A stretch of DNA of 33,479 bases. Origin: Bradyrhizobium sp. YR681 (GTDB taxonomy: Bacteria; Pseudomonadota; Alphaproteobacteria; Rhizobiales; Xanthobacteraceae). A program made the position numbers and the translations under genes. The DNA lies in NCBI RefSeq assembly GCF_000282615.1, contig NZ_AKIY01000046.1, forward strand, positions 1 to 33,479. The letters are read 5' to 3'. Positions 8,098-27,455 of this stretch are shown in pieces; the stretch's first letter is position 1; each line of letters opens with the position of its first letter. The notes under the pieces are model-generated. The model saw nothing but the letters and a program-made list of their open reading frames with translations. It was not told the origin of the DNA and did not search any database.

Positions 8098-8188
8098 GGA
8101 TTCCGGGAGATCAGAGGCAGGAGGTTATCGGCCACGCCACACTAGGTGGGGATCGTGACAACCGCAAGCTGCGGCCGGCGGTCGGTGC

Positions 8189-11867
<3,679 letters not shown>

Positions 11868-11890
11868 TCCCGATCGGCAAGCGACAAACA

Positions 11891-11916
11891 AAAGGGCGGC
11901 CGAGAGGCCGCCCTTT
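11891..11916 (+). terminator. Rho-independent terminator after katG (bidirectional)
   Basis: A perfect 11-bp stem, AAAGGGCGGCC / GGCCGCCCTTT, with loop GAGA. It is followed by T-rich sequence on the plus strand and preceded by A-rich sequence, so it can also stop transcripts of the convergent superoxide dismutase gene. It is 23 bases past the katG stop. The preceding 17 bases (GCAAGCGACAAACAAAA) recur at the 12824 terminator. Confidence 0.9.
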
Positions 11917-11936
11917 TTCTTGTCCCCGGATTGTCG

Positions 11937-12665
11937 TCACACGTCGAGTGTGCCGGCCTTGGCGGCGGCGTAGCGCTCGCCCACGACTTTCCAGTTCACC
12001 GTATTCCACCATGCCTTGAGATAATCGGCGCGGCGATTCTGGTAGTTCAGATAATAGGCGTGCTCCCAGACATCGTTACCGAGCAACGCGCGCTTGCCGT
12101 CCATCATCGGGTTGTCCTGGTTGGGACGCGTCTCGATCGCGAGCTTGCCATCCTTGCTCACGGTCACGAACACCCAGCCGGAGCCGAACACGCGTCCGCC
12201 GGCGGCGTTGAAGTCGGTCTGGAATTTCTCCAGGCCGCCGAGGTCGCTGTCGATTGCGGCGAGCACGGCGCCTTCCGGCTTGCCGCCGTTCGGTCCCATG
12301 ATCTGCCAGAACATCGTGTGGTTGGCATGTCCGCCCATGCTGTTGCGGACGCCGGTGCGGATCGCTTCCGGCACGGCGCCGAGATTGCCCAGCACTTCGC
12401 TGACCGGCTTTTCCGCGATCTGCGGATTGTCCTTGGCGAAATTGTTCAGGTTGGTGATGAACGCCTGGTGATGCCGGTCGTGATGGATCTCCATCGTCTT
12501 GGCATCGATATGCGGTTCCAGCGCGTTCGCCGGATAGGCCAGCGGATCGAGCTTGAACGGCCCTGTGGGCGCCATGGTAGCCTGCGCGAACACACGCGGG
12601 GCAGAGGCAACCGCGACCAGGCCGGTTGCAGCGAACATGAGACGGCGCCGGGATAGGGATGACAT
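11937..12665 (-). CDS. exported superoxide dismutase, Mn/Fe family (Mn-type signature)
   Basis: A 242-residue enzyme that dismutates superoxide. The N terminus SRRRLMFAATGLVAV with cleavage after about residue 27 (VFA-QA) is a twin-arginine signal, so the folded metalloenzyme is probably exported to the periplasm. Metal ligands are visible in MEIHHDRHH, GGHANHTMFW and the DVWEHAYYLNYQNRRADYL signature. The second-sphere glutamine in PNQDNP and the GGHANH form are features of Mn-type rather than Fe-type enzymes, although cambialistic activity cannot be excluded. It is convergent with katG, so superoxide and peroxide detoxification genes sit side by side. The gap to pnp (12666-12870) holds only a terminator. 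Confidence 0.92.
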   Translation of the reverse strand: MSSLSRRRLMFAATGLVAVASAPRVFAQATMAPTGPFKLDPLAYPANALEPHIDAKTMEIHHDRHHQAFITNLNNFAKDNPQIAEKPVSEVLGNLGAVPEAIRTGVRNSMGGHANHTMFWQIMGPNGGKPEGAVLAAIDSDLGGLEKFQTDFNAAGGRVFGSGWVFVTVSKDGKLAIETRPNQDNPMMDGKRALLGNDVWEHAYYLNYQNRRADYLKAWWNTVNWKVVGERYAAAKAGTLDV

Positions 12666-12823
12666 GTGGTTCTCCTGTCTGGGTCGATCTGCCGATCAAG
12701 CGCGCGGCGATGCGAACAGGTACGCAGCAGCCGGCATCCCGGGTTTCGATCGCAGTCATTGTGACGCTGCGACGGAATCGCACATGGCCAATCCGGTGGT
12801 GCAGATCGCAAGCGACAAACAAA

Positions 12824-12847
12824 AAGGGCGGCCTCTCGGCCGCCCTT
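12824..12847 (-). terminator. Rho-independent terminator after pnp
   Basis: A perfect 10-bp stem AAGGGCGGCC / GGCCGCCCTT with loop TCTC on the plus strand; read on the minus strand it is followed by TTTTTGTTTG. It lies 23 bases beyond the pnp stop and ends the rimP-to-pnp operon. It shares the hairpin and its flank (GCAAGCGACAAACAAAA) with the katG terminator. Confidence 0.9.
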
Positions 12848-12870
12848 CGTGTGTCCGATGAGAGCGAGGC

Positions 12871-15027
<2,157 letters not shown>

Positions 15028-15096
15028 AGAGGTCTTCTTTCATGGGTTCTCGAAAGAAGGGACGGCCCGAAAAACAAAAACCATGTCAAGATTGCG

Positions 15097-15127
15097 GGAC
15101 GCTGATCGGAGCGGGCGATCAGCGTCC
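15097..15127 (-). promoter_or_regulatory. 12-bp perfect hairpin in the pnp leader
   Basis: Arms GGACGCTGATCG (15097-15108) and CGATCAGCGTCC (15116-15127) are perfect inverted repeats around a 7-base loop, extendable by two pairs past one mismatch. The hairpin lies 70-100 bases upstream of the pnp start. In E. coli a leader stem-loop of this kind is cut by RNase III and mediates PNPase autoregulation; the same role here is inference. No T-run directly follows, so it is not a simple terminator. Confidence 0.6.
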
Positions 15128-15299
15128 TGCGATCCTGCCATGGTTTTCGGATTTCGGATGGCATCCATCCTTTCGGGTCATACGGGCGCCTTGCCCGTTG
15201 TGCCCAGCCGCCGGATTGCTGCTGGACTGTCAGTCGGCACGAACGCGAACACCGAATTGCGGTCTTCGCCGATCATGCCCCGGATGCGAATCATCGCTC

Positions 15300-15386
15300 G
15301 AGTATGATCCGGAAAAGTGCGAAGCGGTTTTCCGGCAAGATCATGCTCAAACAACGATCCAAAGTGCGATTCCTATCGCGCTTTGG
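15300..15386. repeat. rhizobial mosaic palindromic repeat
   Basis: Two adjacent palindromes. The first (15300-15348) has outer arms GAGTATGATC / GATCATGCTC and inner arms CCGGAAAA / TTTTCCGG. The second (15359-15386) has CCAAAGTGCGAT / ATCGCGCTTTGG with one mismatch. I recognise this combination as a widespread intergenic element in rhizobial genomes. It lies in the gene-free gap 15028-15490 between rpsO and pnp, which otherwise holds only the pnp leader hairpin and the rpsO terminator. Confidence 0.8.
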
Positions 15387-15462
15387 GCCCGCACCCGACG
15401 CGCACGCAGCCTCGATCAAAAACCTTTAAGCAAACGCTTTCGTTCGAAACCACGCGCGAAAA

Positions 15463-15481
15463 CGCGCGCCGTTGGCGCGCG
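15463..15481 (-). terminator. probable terminator after rpsO
   Basis: An 8-bp stem CGCGCGCC / GGCGCGCG with a 3-base loop. On the minus strand it is followed by GTTTTCG, and it starts 9 bases after the rpsO stop. The T tract is short, so it may be a partial terminator or a 3'-end stabilising structure that lets some transcripts continue into pnp. Confidence 0.55.
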
Positions 15482-15490
15482 CAGGAACTC

Positions 15491-15760
15491 TTAACGACGA
15501 ATGTTGTGCTTCTCGAGCAGCGCCTTGTAACGCGCCTCGTCCCGCTTCTTGAGATAGTCGAGCAGCGAGCGGCGGGTCGAGACCAGCTTCAAGAGGCCGC
15601 GACGCGAATGGTTGTCCTTCACGTGGGTCTTGAAATGGTTGGTGAGGTTGTTGATGCGTTCCGACAGGATCGCGACCTGAACCTCCGGCGAGCCGGTGTC
15701 GCCGGCCTTGTTGGCATTCGTCTTGATGACTTCCGCTTTGCGTTCTGCGGCAATCGACAT
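15491..15760 (-). CDS. rpsO: 30S ribosomal protein S15
   Basis: An 89-residue ribosomal protein that binds the central domain of 16S rRNA early in 30S assembly and contributes to an intersubunit bridge. The S15 core is evident in [22 protein letters not shown] and [25 protein letters not shown]. The ATG at 15760 gives exactly the standard length; an in-frame TTG two codons earlier is not needed. It starts 2 bases after the truB stop, so the two are translationally close, and it precedes pnp in the usual truB-rpsO-pnp order. Confidence 0.98.
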   Translation of the reverse strand: MSIAAERKAEVIKTNANKAGDTGSPEVQVAILSERINNLTNHFKTHVKDNHSRRGLLKLVSTRRSLLDYLKKRDEARYKALLEKHNIRR

Positions 15761-15762
15761 CG

Positions 15763-16881
15763 TCAATTTCTCTCGTTGCGACCGGAGCTGGCAGTCAGGC
15801 CGGTCAGGTTGAACACACGCTTGGGGATGATTTCGCCATTGCCAACTTCAGCAAGCGCCAAAAGGCGGCCTGCTACCGTGACATAGACTGTGCCGCTACT
15901 AGTGGGCGCATCCCGTCCGCGCAACAAAACGGCCTGGCCCCGATGGAGCCTTGCCGCATCAGCCCGAGTGACGGCCAGTGCCGGGATGTCGTCCAGCGCG
16001 GTCTCAACGGGCATAAGCGCGTCGGCGAGGCTGCCCTCGCCGGACGCGGCTCTATCGCATAAAGCCTCCAACTGATCCAGCGGAATCATGTCGTTTTCGT
16101 CAAATGGGCCGACCAGGGTCCGCCGGAGCGCGCAGATATGGCCGTAAGTGCCGAGAATCCGGCCCATATCGCGGGCCAGCGCCCGGACATAGGTGCCCTT
16201 GCCGCACTCGGCCTCGAACACGGCCCGATCGTTATCTGGTTGATCCACAAGGGTTAAATGGTGAATTTCGACCGGGCGGGGGGCCAATTCCACGATCTCG
16301 CCGTCGCGGGCGAGGTCATAGGCGCGCTCGCCCTGGACCTTGATCGCGGAATAGCGCGGCGGGATCTGCTCGATCACCCCCGTGAAGCGCGGCAGCAGCG
16401 CCAGGATGGCCTCGCGGGTCGGGCGCTGGTCGGAGGTCGCGGTGACCCGGCCCTCGATGTCGTCGGTGTCGCGCTCCTCGCCCCAGCACACCGTGAACTG
16501 GTAGCGCTTGCGGCCGTCCATGACGAAGGGGACCGTCTTGGTGGCTTCTCCGAGCGCAATGGGCAGGCCGCCGGAAGCGAGCGGATCGAGCGTGCCGGCA
16601 TGTCCCGCGCGCTTGGCGTTGAACAGGCGCTTGAGCACGGCGACGGCTTGCGTCGAGGTCATGCCGATCGGCTTGTCGAGCACGACCCAGCCATGGACGT
16701 CGCGGCGGTCGCGGCGAACCTGGTTGCCCTTCTGCTGCTTGGCGCGCGGATCGTTGTTGACGCGGCGCGGCTCCTGACGCGGCTGCGAATTGCCACCGAG
16801 ATCCGCGAAATTATTTTTCTGCACGTCGCGCGCATCGGCCTCTTCGTCGCCGATCGTGCCGTGAGCCGGGTCCATCGTCAT
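15763..16881 (-). CDS. truB: tRNA pseudouridine(55) synthase
   Basis: A 372-residue enzyme that makes pseudouridine 55 in the T-arm of tRNAs. The catalytic Asp99 lies in the signature [13 protein letters not shown]. The conserved [37 protein letters not shown] and [12 protein letters not shown] segments follow. A charged, poorly conserved N-terminal extension of about 60 residues precedes the core; this is longer than in E. coli. The start ATG overlaps the rbfA stop as ATGA, which supports it and indicates translational coupling. Confidence 0.97.
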   Translation of the reverse strand: MTMDPAHGTIGDEEADARDVQKNNFADLGGNSQPRQEPRRVNNDPRAKQQKGNQVRRDRRDVHGWVVLDKPIGMTSTQAVAVLKRLFNAKRAGHAGTLDPLASGGLPIALGEATKTVPFVMDGRKRYQFTVCWGEERDTDDIEGRVTATSDQRPTREAILALLPRFTGVIEQIPPRYSAIKVQGERAYDLARDGEIVELAPRPVEIHHLTLVDQPDNDRAVFEAECGKGTYVRALARDMGRILGTYGHICALRRTLVGPFDENDMIPLDQLEALCDRAASGEGSLADALMPVETALDDIPALAVTRADAARLHRGQAVLLRGRDAPTSSGTVYVTVAGRLLALAEVGNGEIIPKRVFNLTGLTASSGRNERN

Positions 16882-17312
16882 TGCTCTTCTTCCCGATCCT
16901 GATCCGGATCCTGTTCCAGGTCTCTTTGCACCGCAGGTGTTCGCAAAAGCTTCTCGATCCGTTCCGCTTCGTCGAATCGCTCGTCGACGCGGAAGCGAAG
17001 ATCAGGTGCAAATTTCAGGTTAACGCGCCGCGCGACTTCGCCGCGCAGGAATTTCTTGTTGCGCTCGAGCGCGGCGAGAACCATTTCGGTGTCGCGGCCG
17101 CCGAGCGGCATCACGTAGATCGTCGCGAGCTTCAAATCGGGCGACATCCGCACCTCCGGCACGGTGATGATGTGACCTTCGAGGTCCGCATCATGCACGC
17201 TGCCTTGCGCCAGAATCTCGGCTATCGCGTGGCGAACCTGTTCGCCGACACGCAACTGACGTTGCGAGCCTCCGCCTGGCGCGGAACTTTTCTTCTGATG
17301 GTGGCGGGGCAT
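16878..17312 (-). CDS. rbfA: 30S ribosome-binding factor A
   Basis: A 144-residue KH-type RNA-binding protein that matures the 5' end of 16S rRNA and helps cold adaptation. The family core runs from residue 18 ([17 protein letters not shown]) to about 125 and includes [21 protein letters not shown] and the C-terminal [22 protein letters not shown]. The last residues are an acidic tail ([14 protein letters not shown]). A GAGGTG ribosome binding site precedes the ATG. Its stop overlaps the truB start by four bases. Confidence 0.96.
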   Translation of the reverse strand: MPRHHQKKSSAPGGGSQRQLRVGEQVRHAIAEILAQGSVHDADLEGHIITVPEVRMSPDLKLATIYVMPLGGRDTEMVLAALERNKKFLRGEVARRVNLKFAPDLRFRVDERFDEAERIEKLLRTPAVQRDLEQDPDQDREEEQ

Positions 17313-17389
17313 CTGTGAAAATCACCTCGTCATGCCCGCGTTTGGGACACGAGCATTGTCATTTGTCCTGTTGAAACGAATGCGGTGCG

Positions 17390-17414
17390 GATGGCCGGAA
17401 TAAATCCGGCCATC
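17390..17414 (-). other. 10-bp perfect hairpin in the infB-rbfA gap
   Basis: GATGGCCGGA / TCCGGCCATC with a 5-base loop lies in the 156-base gap between infB and rbfA. No T-run follows on the minus strand, so it is more likely a processing site or mRNA-stabilising structure, or a repeat remnant, than a terminator. Confidence 0.5.
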
Positions 17415-17468
17415 GCACTCCCGCAATTTCAGCTCAAAAAGATCCGGGCGCTTCGGTAAGATTTGGAC

Positions 17469-20177
<2,709 letters not shown>

Positions 20178-20247
20178 TCAGCAGTCCTAATCCTGATTTA
20201 TAAGTGTTGTGCGTTGCCGCACCGTCCTATCGGGTGGTCGTTGTCTC

Positions 20248-20931
20248 TCAGAAATCCTGGCCGGGCTCTTCGGCAGTCTTGTCAGCGTCCGCCATCCGGT
20301 ATCGGACCAGCATCTGGCTACGTGACAGGAATGACTTGCTCGCCGGGCCCGCGAGCAGGGCAGCATGTATCACATTTGACCGGGTAAGTGCCAAATCCAA
20401 TTCTACTGATTTAAGTGCGGTAACGACCGGAATCTGCGGCTTGGCGCCGCGATTTCCGGCATTTTGGCGTGCCAGCGTGTCCAATTTGCGGATTCCGTCC
20501 GCGGCCCCGTCGCTGGCGTGGATCAGGACCTCGACCGTGCCTTCCCGCAAGCAGCTCTCGACCTTGCCGAAGCCGGCCACGATCTGGCCGGCCTTGGCGG
20601 CAATTCCAAGGGCTTCCGTCACGCTCCGAACCAGGAGCGCCTCGATGTCGGCGGGAAGCGTCTGGGGAATGCGCAACTCGCGCTTGAAGGCCTTGCTAAA
20701 TTGGTGACGCCGCACGGCTTCCGCAACCACCTCGCGCGAGGCGGTGACCCACATGCCGCGCCCGGGCAGCTTGCGCTTGAGATCGGGAACTATGTCGCCT
20801 TGCGGCGAGACGACGAAGCGGATCAGCTCGTCGATCGGCCGGACCTCGCGGCTGACCGCGCACATCCGCATGGTCGCGGACCTTTCGGTCCGCGGGCCAT
20901 GGTCGAGATCGTGGTCAGTATCGGCGAGCAT
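20248..20931 (-). CDS. YlxR-type RNA-binding protein fused to an L7Ae-like domain
   Basis: A 227-residue protein of the nusA-infB operon. The N-terminal half (residues about 20-90) is the YlxR (DUF448) domain with RMCAVSREVRP, FVVSPQGDIVPDL and the signature PGRGMWV. The C-terminal half (about 95-190) resembles the L7Ae/YlxQ RNA-binding fold: ALGIAAKAGQIVAGFGKVESCLREG, then VLIHASDGA. In Gram-positive operons these are two separate genes (ylxR and ylxQ); here they are one polypeptide, as in other Alphaproteobacteria as I recall. It probably binds structured RNA during transcription or ribosome assembly. It lies between nusA and infB. Confidence 0.9.
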   Translation of the reverse strand: MLADTDHDLDHGPRTERSATMRMCAVSREVRPIDELIRFVVSPQGDIVPDLKRKLPGRGMWVTASREVVAEAVRRHQFSKAFKRELRIPQTLPADIEALLVRSVTEALGIAAKAGQIVAGFGKVESCLREGTVEVLIHASDGAADGIRKLDTLARQNAGNRGAKPQIPVVTALKSVELDLALTRSNVIHAALLAGPASKSFLSRSQMLVRYRMADADKTAEEPGQDF

Positions 20932-20954
20932 CCGGGCGACATTCTCCTTTGCCC

Positions 20955-22565
<1,611 letters not shown>

Positions 22566-22567
22566 GG

Positions 22568-23326
22568 CTAGTCTCCTTCGTCAGGCTCGATCTCGCCACG
22601 CCGCGCGCGTTCGGCGGCAAGGCGATGTTTCTTCGTATTGGTCGGGGCCGGCTTTTTCTTTTGCGGCTTGGTGTTCTTGGTGATCTTCGCGCTGATCTCC
22701 GCGTGCGGTGCAGCCGGCGGCTCGATGCCGAGTTCGCGGCGCATCTGGCGTTCCTGCGCCTTGCCGCGGCGCATGGATTCCGCGATCAGCTCGTCGGTCA
22801 GCACCAGACGGGCCTCGCCGATATCTTCCATCGTCAGGAGAACGTCGGCGGCATCATTCGCCTTGACGTCGTCGCGATGCAGATGCACGCGGTCGCCTTC
22901 GACGTCGCCGAGCGTGCCACGGAACCGTTTGCGCCCTTCATGGGCGACCGCCATGTCGATCTTCACCAGATGGCCAACATAACGCTCGAAATCGGAGCGG
23001 CGCACCAGCGGACGGTCGATCCCCGGCGAGGAGATTTCCAGCCGGTAGGCGCGATCGATGGGGTCGGCGACGTCGAGCACGGGCGACAGGGCCCGCGAGA
23101 TCGCCTCGCAATCCTCGAGCTGCATCGAGCCGTCCGGCCGCTCGGCCATGATCTGCACGGTGCAGCCGGCTTCCCCGGAAATGCGGATCCGCACCAGGCG
23201 GTAGCCCATGCCCTCGAGCACCGGACCTGCGACCGCGGACACCCGTGCCGCCACGCCCGGCTCGACCACGAGCCTCGGCTCGGCCAGCAATTCGGCATCC
23301 GTGGAACCAGTGTTCGGTTCGGTCAT
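22568..23326 (-). CDS. rimP: ribosome maturation factor RimP
   Basis: A 252-residue 30S assembly factor, first gene of the rimP-nusA-infB operon. The family core (residues about 20-180) shows [20 protein letters not shown], the [19 protein letters not shown] segment and the signature [18 protein letters not shown]-terminal extension of about 50 residues is rich in Lys and ends acidic (EIEPDEGD), which makes it longer than the E. coli protein (about 150 residues). The ATG at 23326 is chosen; an in-frame TTG at 23338 would add four residues. It follows a leader with a premature terminator. Confidence 0.93.
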   Translation of the reverse strand: MTEPNTGSTDAELLAEPRLVVEPGVAARVSAVAGPVLEGMGYRLVRIRISGEAGCTVQIMAERPDGSMQLEDCEAISRALSPVLDVADPIDRAYRLEISSPGIDRPLVRRSDFERYVGHLVKIDMAVAHEGRKRFRGTLGDVEGDRVHLHRDDVKANDAADVLLTMEDIGEARLVLTDELIAESMRRGKAQERQMRRELGIEPPAAPHAEISAKITKNTKPQKKKPAPTNTKKHRLAAERARRGEIEPDEGD

Positions 23327-23373
23327 ATCAGGGGTCAAGGCGCTCGAATGGTTAAGGCTTGGTTAGGACTTCA

Positions 23374-24772
<1,399 letters not shown>

Positions 24773-24783
24773 ACTCACTTTCC

Positions 24784-24868
24784 GTCATTGCGAGCGAAGC
24801 GAAGCAATCCAGAAATCTCTCTGCGGAGGCACTCCGGATTGCTTCGTCGCTTCGCTCCTCGCAATGAC
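24784..24868. repeat. Bradyrhizobium-type palindromic intergenic repeat, family C
   Basis: An inverted repeat with left end GTCATTGCGAGCGAAGCG and right end CGCTTCGCTCCTCGCAATGAC, and inner arms GAAGCAATCC / GGATTGCTTC. It fills the 98-base gap between the convergent DUF2336-like gene and trmB. This element is very common between genes in Bradyrhizobium and relatives. It may act as a bidirectional terminator. Confidence 0.88.
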
Positions 24869-24870
24869 AA

Positions 24871-25581
24871 CTAAACCCGCCTGAATCGCAAATATGTCGT
24901 CTTGCGCCCTTCGCGCGTGGCCTTCCGGCCGTAACGCGTCATGGTGTAGCCGTCCCACGGCTGGCGGAAATCGTCGGCGCACTCGGCGAGCCATTGGAAA
25001 TCCGGCGCGCGCGCCAGATGCGACAGCGTCCAGGCGCAGTAATCGTCGATGTCGCAGACGAAGCGGAATTCGCCGCCGGGCTTGAGCACGCGCGCCATCG
25101 CGGCGATCGTCCTGTCCTGCACGAAGCGCCGCTTCCAGTGCCGCCGCTTCGGCCATGGGTCGGGATGGATCAAATCGATCCGCGACAGCGAGGCTTTTGG
25201 CAGCCAGGCCAGGAGTTCGGCGGCATCGCCCGCGAACAGGCGGATGTTGGCGATGTTGGCGGCCTCGATCTGCGCGAGGATTTTTGCCATGCCGTTGACA
25301 TAGGGCTCGCAGCCGATGAAGCCGGTCGCGGCGAAGGTCTGCGCTTCCGCCGCCAGATGCTCGCCGCCGCCAAAACCGATCTCGAGCCGCACGTCCTCCG
25401 CCGCGGGATCGAAGATCTCGCTGGCCGTCGCCGGCTTCTCGCTGGCGATGTCGAGCGCAAGATGCGGCAGCAGATGATCGATCAGCTCGGCCTGGTGCTG
25501 CCGGAGCTTGTGGCCCTTGCGGCGTCCGAAGAAGGCGCGTTCGCTGTCATCGCGATCGGGATCTGATTTGCGTTCGCTCAT
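24871..25581 (-). CDS. trmB: tRNA (guanine-N7-)-methyltransferase
   Basis: A 236-residue SAM-dependent enzyme that forms m7G46 in the variable loop of tRNAs. The SAM-binding motif EIGFGGGEHL lies near residue 70, and the acidic motif GCEPYVNGMAKIL follows. The TrmB signature HPDPWPKRRHWKRRF is intact. The N-terminal extension is charged (SERKSDPDRDDSERAFFGRRKGHKLR). The start ATG overlaps the stop of the upstream M20 peptidase gene as ATGA, so the two are coupled. Confidence 0.96.
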   Translation of the reverse strand: MSERKSDPDRDDSERAFFGRRKGHKLRQHQAELIDHLLPHLALDIASEKPATASEIFDPAAEDVRLEIGFGGGEHLAAEAQTFAATGFIGCEPYVNGMAKILAQIEAANIANIRLFAGDAAELLAWLPKASLSRIDLIHPDPWPKRRHWKRRFVQDRTIAAMARVLKPGGEFRFVCDIDDYCAWTLSHLARAPDFQWLAECADDFRQPWDGYTMTRYGRKATREGRKTTYLRFRRV

Positions 25582-26705
25582 CGCAGCGTCTGGTACAAAC
25601 GATAGAGCAGCCGCGCGCGCGGTTCGAGCGACGAAACGTAGAGCTGCTCATAATGGGTGTGTGCACCCTTGCCGTCGACGCCGAGCCCGTCGAGCGTGCC
25701 GGTGTGGGGAGCGGTGAAATTGCCGTCCGAGCCGCCGCCGGTGTAGGTGTCGATCAGCTCGAAGCCGATCTCGGTGGCGAGCGTTTTGGCATGCTCGTAC
25801 AGCGATGCGCCTGCATTGCCCTTCTCGTAAGGAGGACGGTTGAGCTCGCCCTTGACCGTGACGCTGACGCCTTCGGTCTTCGATGTCAGCCCGAGGATCT
25901 TGCCGACGAACTCCTCCGCGTCCGCGAAGCTCGGAATACGCAGATCGACTTCGGCATAGGCCTCTTCCGGCGTCACGTTGGGACGGGTGCCGCCGCGCAC
26001 CACGCCGACATTGACGGTGACGCCGCGGGCCAGATCGTTCATCCCTTCCAGCGTGTGGATGACGTTGGCAAGCTCGCGGACGGCGCTGCGACCGTCTTCG
26101 GGCCGCGAGCCGGCATGTGCGGGCACGCCCTTGATGAACACATGGAAGCGCCCGACACCCTTGCGGCCGGTGACGATCTTGCCGCCGTCGCGCGCCGGCT
26201 CCGTCACCAGCACGTATTTGGCCTTGCGCCCTTCCTTCTCGATCAGCGCACGCGAGGTGGGGCTGCCGATCTCCTCGTCGGAGGTGAACATGTGTGTGAT
26301 GCCGAGCGGCGATCGATTGCCGTCGGCGCAGAGCGCGGCAAAGGCGTGATGGGCGATATAGGCGCCGCCTTTCATGTCGTAGATGCCGGGACCGAACGCG
26401 CTGTCGCCTTCGACCTTGAACGGCAGGCGTTCGATGAAGCCGAGGGGATGAACGGTATCGAGATGGCTCAGCACGAGAATGCCGGGCTGCTCCTGACCCC
26501 AGGTCGAGCGTGCCAGCAGATGATCGCCGCGGCCATCGACGCCGGCGATACGTTCGAGCGTGACGGGCAGATCGCGATGCTGATCCGCGACCAGCGACAC
26601 GAGTTTGTTGACTTGTTCAGGCGCTTCCGTCGGCGTCTCGATCTCCACCCAGCGCCGGATGCCATCGAGAATAGTTTGGGTATCGAACCAGTTGGAGCTC
26701 GCCAT
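25578..26705 (-). CDS. M20 family metallopeptidase (carboxypeptidase G2-like)
   Basis: A 375-residue zinc hydrolase. Metal-ligand motifs are in order: LSHLDTVHP (His81, Asp83), GIYDMKGG (Asp110, the bridging ligand), TSDEEIGS (Glu144 catalytic base, Glu145 ligand), VTEPA (about residue 169) and a late histidine near GAHTHYEQ. A lid/dimerisation domain lies in between (about 180-290). It resembles glutamate carboxypeptidase and related aminoacylases; the substrate is probably an N-acyl amino acid or a peptide. The start is uncertain: ATG 26705 is chosen, with ATGs at 26732 and 26735 as alternatives, none having a strong Shine-Dalgarno sequence. A small hairpin (26745-26760) precedes it. Confidence 0.88.
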   Translation of the reverse strand: MASSNWFDTQTILDGIRRWVEIETPTEAPEQVNKLVSLVADQHRDLPVTLERIAGVDGRGDHLLARSTWGQEQPGILVLSHLDTVHPLGFIERLPFKVEGDSAFGPGIYDMKGGAYIAHHAFAALCADGNRSPLGITHMFTSDEEIGSPTSRALIEKEGRKAKYVLVTEPARDGGKIVTGRKGVGRFHVFIKGVPAHAGSRPEDGRSAVRELANVIHTLEGMNDLARGVTVNVGVVRGGTRPNVTPEEAYAEVDLRIPSFADAEEFVGKILGLTSKTEGVSVTVKGELNRPPYEKGNAGASLYEHAKTLATEIGFELIDTYTGGGSDGNFTAPHTGTLDGLGVDGKGAHTHYEQLYVSSLEPRARLLYRLYQTLR

Positions 26706-26820
26706 GGACGCATCTATGCCTTTGAATCGCATCATCTGAGACGGCGCGCGTCACCGCGCGGCCGCAAATGACGACATAGGCCAGATTTGGCGCAGCCTCA
26801 AATCGGATTGCGATGGCGCC

Positions 26821-27234
26821 TCAGCGCTTGTCGGGGCCTTCGCGAGCCGCGATCTGCTCGACGAGATCGACGATCGAGCGGCGCATCTTCGAATCGGTGA
26901 TTCGCGTGAATGCCTTGGTCAGAGCGAGACCTTCGGAGGTCGCGAGGAAGTCCGACACATAGGAGGGCGAAGCGCCTTCTGCGAAGCCGTCCGGGCCGGC
27001 CACGCCGCTCGGGCCGCCCTCGAACAGGAACGACACCGGCACCTGCAAGATCTCGGCGATCTGCTGGATACGGCTCGCACCGACGCGATTCGTGCCCTTC
27101 TCGTATTTCTGGATCTGCTGGAAAGTCAGGCCCAAAGCTTCACCGAGCTTCTCCTGGCTCATGCCCAACATGATGCGGCGCATACGCACGCGGCTGCCGA
27201 CATATTTGTCAACAGGGTTGGGCGCTTTCGACAT
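26821..27234 (-). CDS. XRE-family helix-turn-helix transcriptional regulator
   Basis: A 137-residue regulator with a lambda-repressor-like HTH in the N-terminal half (VGSRVRMRRIMLGMSQEKLGEALGLTFQQIQKYEKGTNRV, residues about 12-52). The C-terminal half is a short helical domain (about 90-130, SEGLALTKAFTRITDSKMRRSIVDLVEQIA), a layout common in Alphaproteobacteria between lnt and metK or trmB. GAGG and GGAGG precede the ATG at 27234; an in-frame TTG at 27249 is not needed. Targets are unknown; a double TTGACA element upstream may be part of its own promoter. Confidence 0.92.
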   Translation of the reverse strand: MSKAPNPVDKYVGSRVRMRRIMLGMSQEKLGEALGLTFQQIQKYEKGTNRVGASRIQQIAEILQVPVSFLFEGGPSGVAGPDGFAEGASPSYVSDFLATSEGLALTKAFTRITDSKMRRSIVDLVEQIAAREGPDKR

Positions 27235-27395
27235 TTCCTCAGCCTCCAAACACCACCTTCAGCGCAATCGACCGGAATGCCTCAGGTGCCAGCATCGTAA
27301 AAATCAAACCCTGTTATTGGGAAACATTGCGGAGAAATTTAGCAATGCCCACTGTCTTTTGCAGCGGGTGCAGAATGAGGAACCCGCGTGCAGTC

Positions 27396-27422
27396 TGTCA
27401 ACCGTGGGACTACGGTTGTCAA
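27396..27422 (-). promoter_or_regulatory. spaced TTGACA direct repeats with hairpin upstream of the XRE gene
   Basis: On the minus strand TTGACA occurs at 27417-27422 and again at 27396-27401, 21 bases apart. Between them, a perfect 7-bp inverted repeat CAACCGT / ACGGTTG (27399-27418) overlaps both. It lies 160-190 bases upstream of the XRE start, in the 221-base gap to lnt. It could hold a -35 box plus an operator; a convincing -10 box is missing. Confidence 0.35.
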
Positions 27423-27455
27423 AGGATTCCGCCCGCGTCCGTGGCGACGACGTGA

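Noticed and set aside
15084..15089. TTGACA on the minus strand as a -35 box for pnp
   Set aside because: No acceptable -10 hexamer occurs 16-18 bases downstream.
15042..15494. Plus-strand frame with several CxxC pairs between rpsO and pnp
   Set aside because: It runs through the pnp leader hairpin and the palindromic repeat at 15300-15386, has no convincing ribosome binding site and ends in Arg-rich repeat-derived sequence. The cysteine pairs look like chance.
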